Part shown: one piece after another, positions 63,169-64,000 of the stretch | How positions within the stretch are numbered: position 1 is the first letter of the stretch | Layout: each line of letters opens with the position of its first letter | Assembly (NCBI GenBank): GCA_016700075.1 | Contig: CP065000.1 | Location: forward strand, 2,356,001-2,420,000 | Source of the DNA: Acidobacteriota bacterium | GTDB lineage: Bacteria > Acidobacteriota > Blastocatellia > Pyrinomonadales > Pyrinomonadaceae | Length of the DNA: 64,000 nucleotides | Direction: 5' to 3' | Notes under the pieces: model-generated | The model's database searches: none | Told to the model about the DNA's origin: nothing | Seen by the model: only the letters and a program-made list of their open reading frames with translations | Program-made: the position numbers and the translations under genes

Positions 63169-63552
63169 ATGACATATTTTCAACGCGAGTTAGAGCGGAT
63201 CAGGGCGGAGGTTTACGCGAACGATTGGCAGATCAGGAATATTATCGAGACCCGCCGTTTCCTGTTGGAGAATTTCGACAGATCGATCTCGCTGGATGAT
63301 ATTTCGCACGCTCGGTTTACGTCAAAGTTTCACTTGTTACGACTCTTCAAGAGATACTATGGGCAGACGCCCAGCCAGTTTGTGACCGAGCTGCGTATTG
63401 CAAAAGCCAAAGAGCTGTTGAGGAGCGGCAGGTCAGTAACTGAGACATGTTTTGAGATTGGATTCGAAAGCCCGGCGTCGTTCAGCAATCTTTTTCGAAC
63501 CCGAGTCGGCCTCGCACCAAAAAATTTTCAGAAAATGAGCAATATTCGATAA
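63169..63552 (+). CDS. AraC-family DNA-binding regulator (single domain)
   Basis: 127-aa protein consisting of the AraC C-terminal double helix-turn-helix: RSISLDDISHARFTSKFHLL, RLFKRYYGQTPSQFVTELRI and the conserved VTETCFEIGFESPASFSNLF. An N-terminal sensor domain is absent; the first ~25 residues are a helical leader. I start at MTYFQREL because the longer ORF start lies in the thiC repeat. It likely controls the following VOC gene. Confidence 0.87.
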   Translation: MTYFQRELERIRAEVYANDWQIRNIIETRRFLLENFDRSISLDDISHARFTSKFHLLRLFKRYYGQTPSQFVTELRIAKAKELLRSGRSVTETCFEIGFESPASFSNLFRTRVGLAPKNFQKMSNIR

Positions 63553-63619
63553 GTTGCCTTTCATTTGTTTTGATAACCTTTGATCATAAGGTCGTGATCA
63601 GACCGAAGAGGAGAAACAA

Positions 63620-64000
63620 ATGAAGGCTAGAATAGTAAGCATTCCTGTGCTCGACCAAGAGCACGCGTTAAGGTTCTATACCGAAAAGCTCGGTTTTATC
63701 AAAAAGGTTGATGTCCCTCTTGGAGGGCAAAATCGTTGGCTCACGGTAGTTAGCCCGGAAGACCTGGACGGCGCCGAAATATTGCTTGAGCCCGGGCCGC
63801 TCCATTTTGAACCGGCAAAGATCTATCAGAAAGCACTCTATGACGCAGGTATGCCATATACGCAGTTCGACTCGAGTGATGTTCAGGCCGATTTCGAGCG
63901 GTTAAGAGAACTCGGTGTTGAATTCAGCGTCGAACCAACTGTGATGGGAACGGTAAAGATCGCAGTATTTGACGACACCTGCGGAAACAACATGCAGATA
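63620..64000 (+). CDS. VOC family (glyoxalase/bleomycin resistance-like) protein, partial
   Basis: The frame is open from ATG 63620 to the window end, 127 codons without a stop. It begins MKARIVSIPVLDQEHALRFY and has the VOC pattern of paired beta-alpha-beta-beta-beta modules (KLGFIKKVDVPLGGQNRWLT, ILLEPGPLHFEPA, DAGMPYTQFDSSDVQADFER). AGGAG precedes the ATG by eight bases. VOC proteins of this length (about 130 aa) bind small metal-linked substrates or drugs. The stop must lie just outside the window. It follows the AraC gene. Confidence 0.85.
   Translation, partial: MKARIVSIPVLDQEHALRFYTEKLGFIKKVDVPLGGQNRWLTVVSPEDLDGAEILLEPGPLHFEPAKIYQKALYDAGMPYTQFDSSDVQADFERLRELGVEFSVEPTVMGTVKIAVFDDTCGNNMQI

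Overview
The window looks like a chromosome segment of an Acidobacteriota bacterium, most likely class Blastocatellia. This is inferred from gene content and family style, not from a marker search. The signs are an Oar-type TonB receptor with a carboxypeptidase-regulatory domain, a TPR serine/threonine kinase, a bacillithiol glycosyltransferase, many secreted proteins, moderately high G+C, and a RpoB carrying an unusual cysteine-rich insertion.

Region 1 (1-13.8 kb) is the classical transcription/translation block on the + strand: tuf (3' part), rpmG, tRNA-Trp, secE, nusG, rplK, rplA, rplJ, rplL, rpoB, rpoC, closed by a clear terminator. Its intergenic gaps hold hairpins and blocks of 7-nt micro-repeats.

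Region 2 (13.8-26 kb) is mostly on the - strand: acyltransferase, TonB-C protein, HD phosphohydrolase, acs, moaA, a secreted unknown, queG and a large TonB-dependent receptor. A + strand toxin-antitoxin (TA) pair sits between acs and moaA.

Region 3 (26-49.6 kb) is mixed metabolism and envelope: MBL hydrolase, ferritin-like desaturase, TolB-like propeller, dapF, rlmN, pgeF/acpS, three secreted nucleases, M28 peptidase, a TPR protein, a sigma/anti-sigma pair, a second TA pair, an alpha/beta hydrolase and bshA. It also holds two ~133-bp MITE-like elements and a five-unit 79-bp tandem array.

Region 4 (49.7-57.2 kb) has a Ser/Thr kinase, PPK2, a PQQ-type sugar dehydrogenase and a repeat-rich adhesin with an endosialidase-type chaperone domain.

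Region 5 (57.5-64 kb) is thiC under a TPP riboswitch, followed by a chain of accessory genes: a nucleotidyltransferase pair, DUF1801, a class A beta-lactamase, a DUF1778/GNAT TA pair, then AraC and VOC. These are separated by repeated copies of the 3' end of thiC.

The main observation links regions 2, 3 and 5. At three unrelated host genes (moaA, an alpha/beta hydrolase, thiC) the gene's own 3' end is duplicated, and the two copies bracket small cassettes rich in TA modules. The near-identical cores are 35-72 bp. The host protein stays full length, and the displaced copy still encodes an alternative C-terminus with a stop codon. No recombinase is visible in any cassette. This resembles site-specific or Campbell-type integration at tRNA 3' ends, but uses protein-gene 3' ends.
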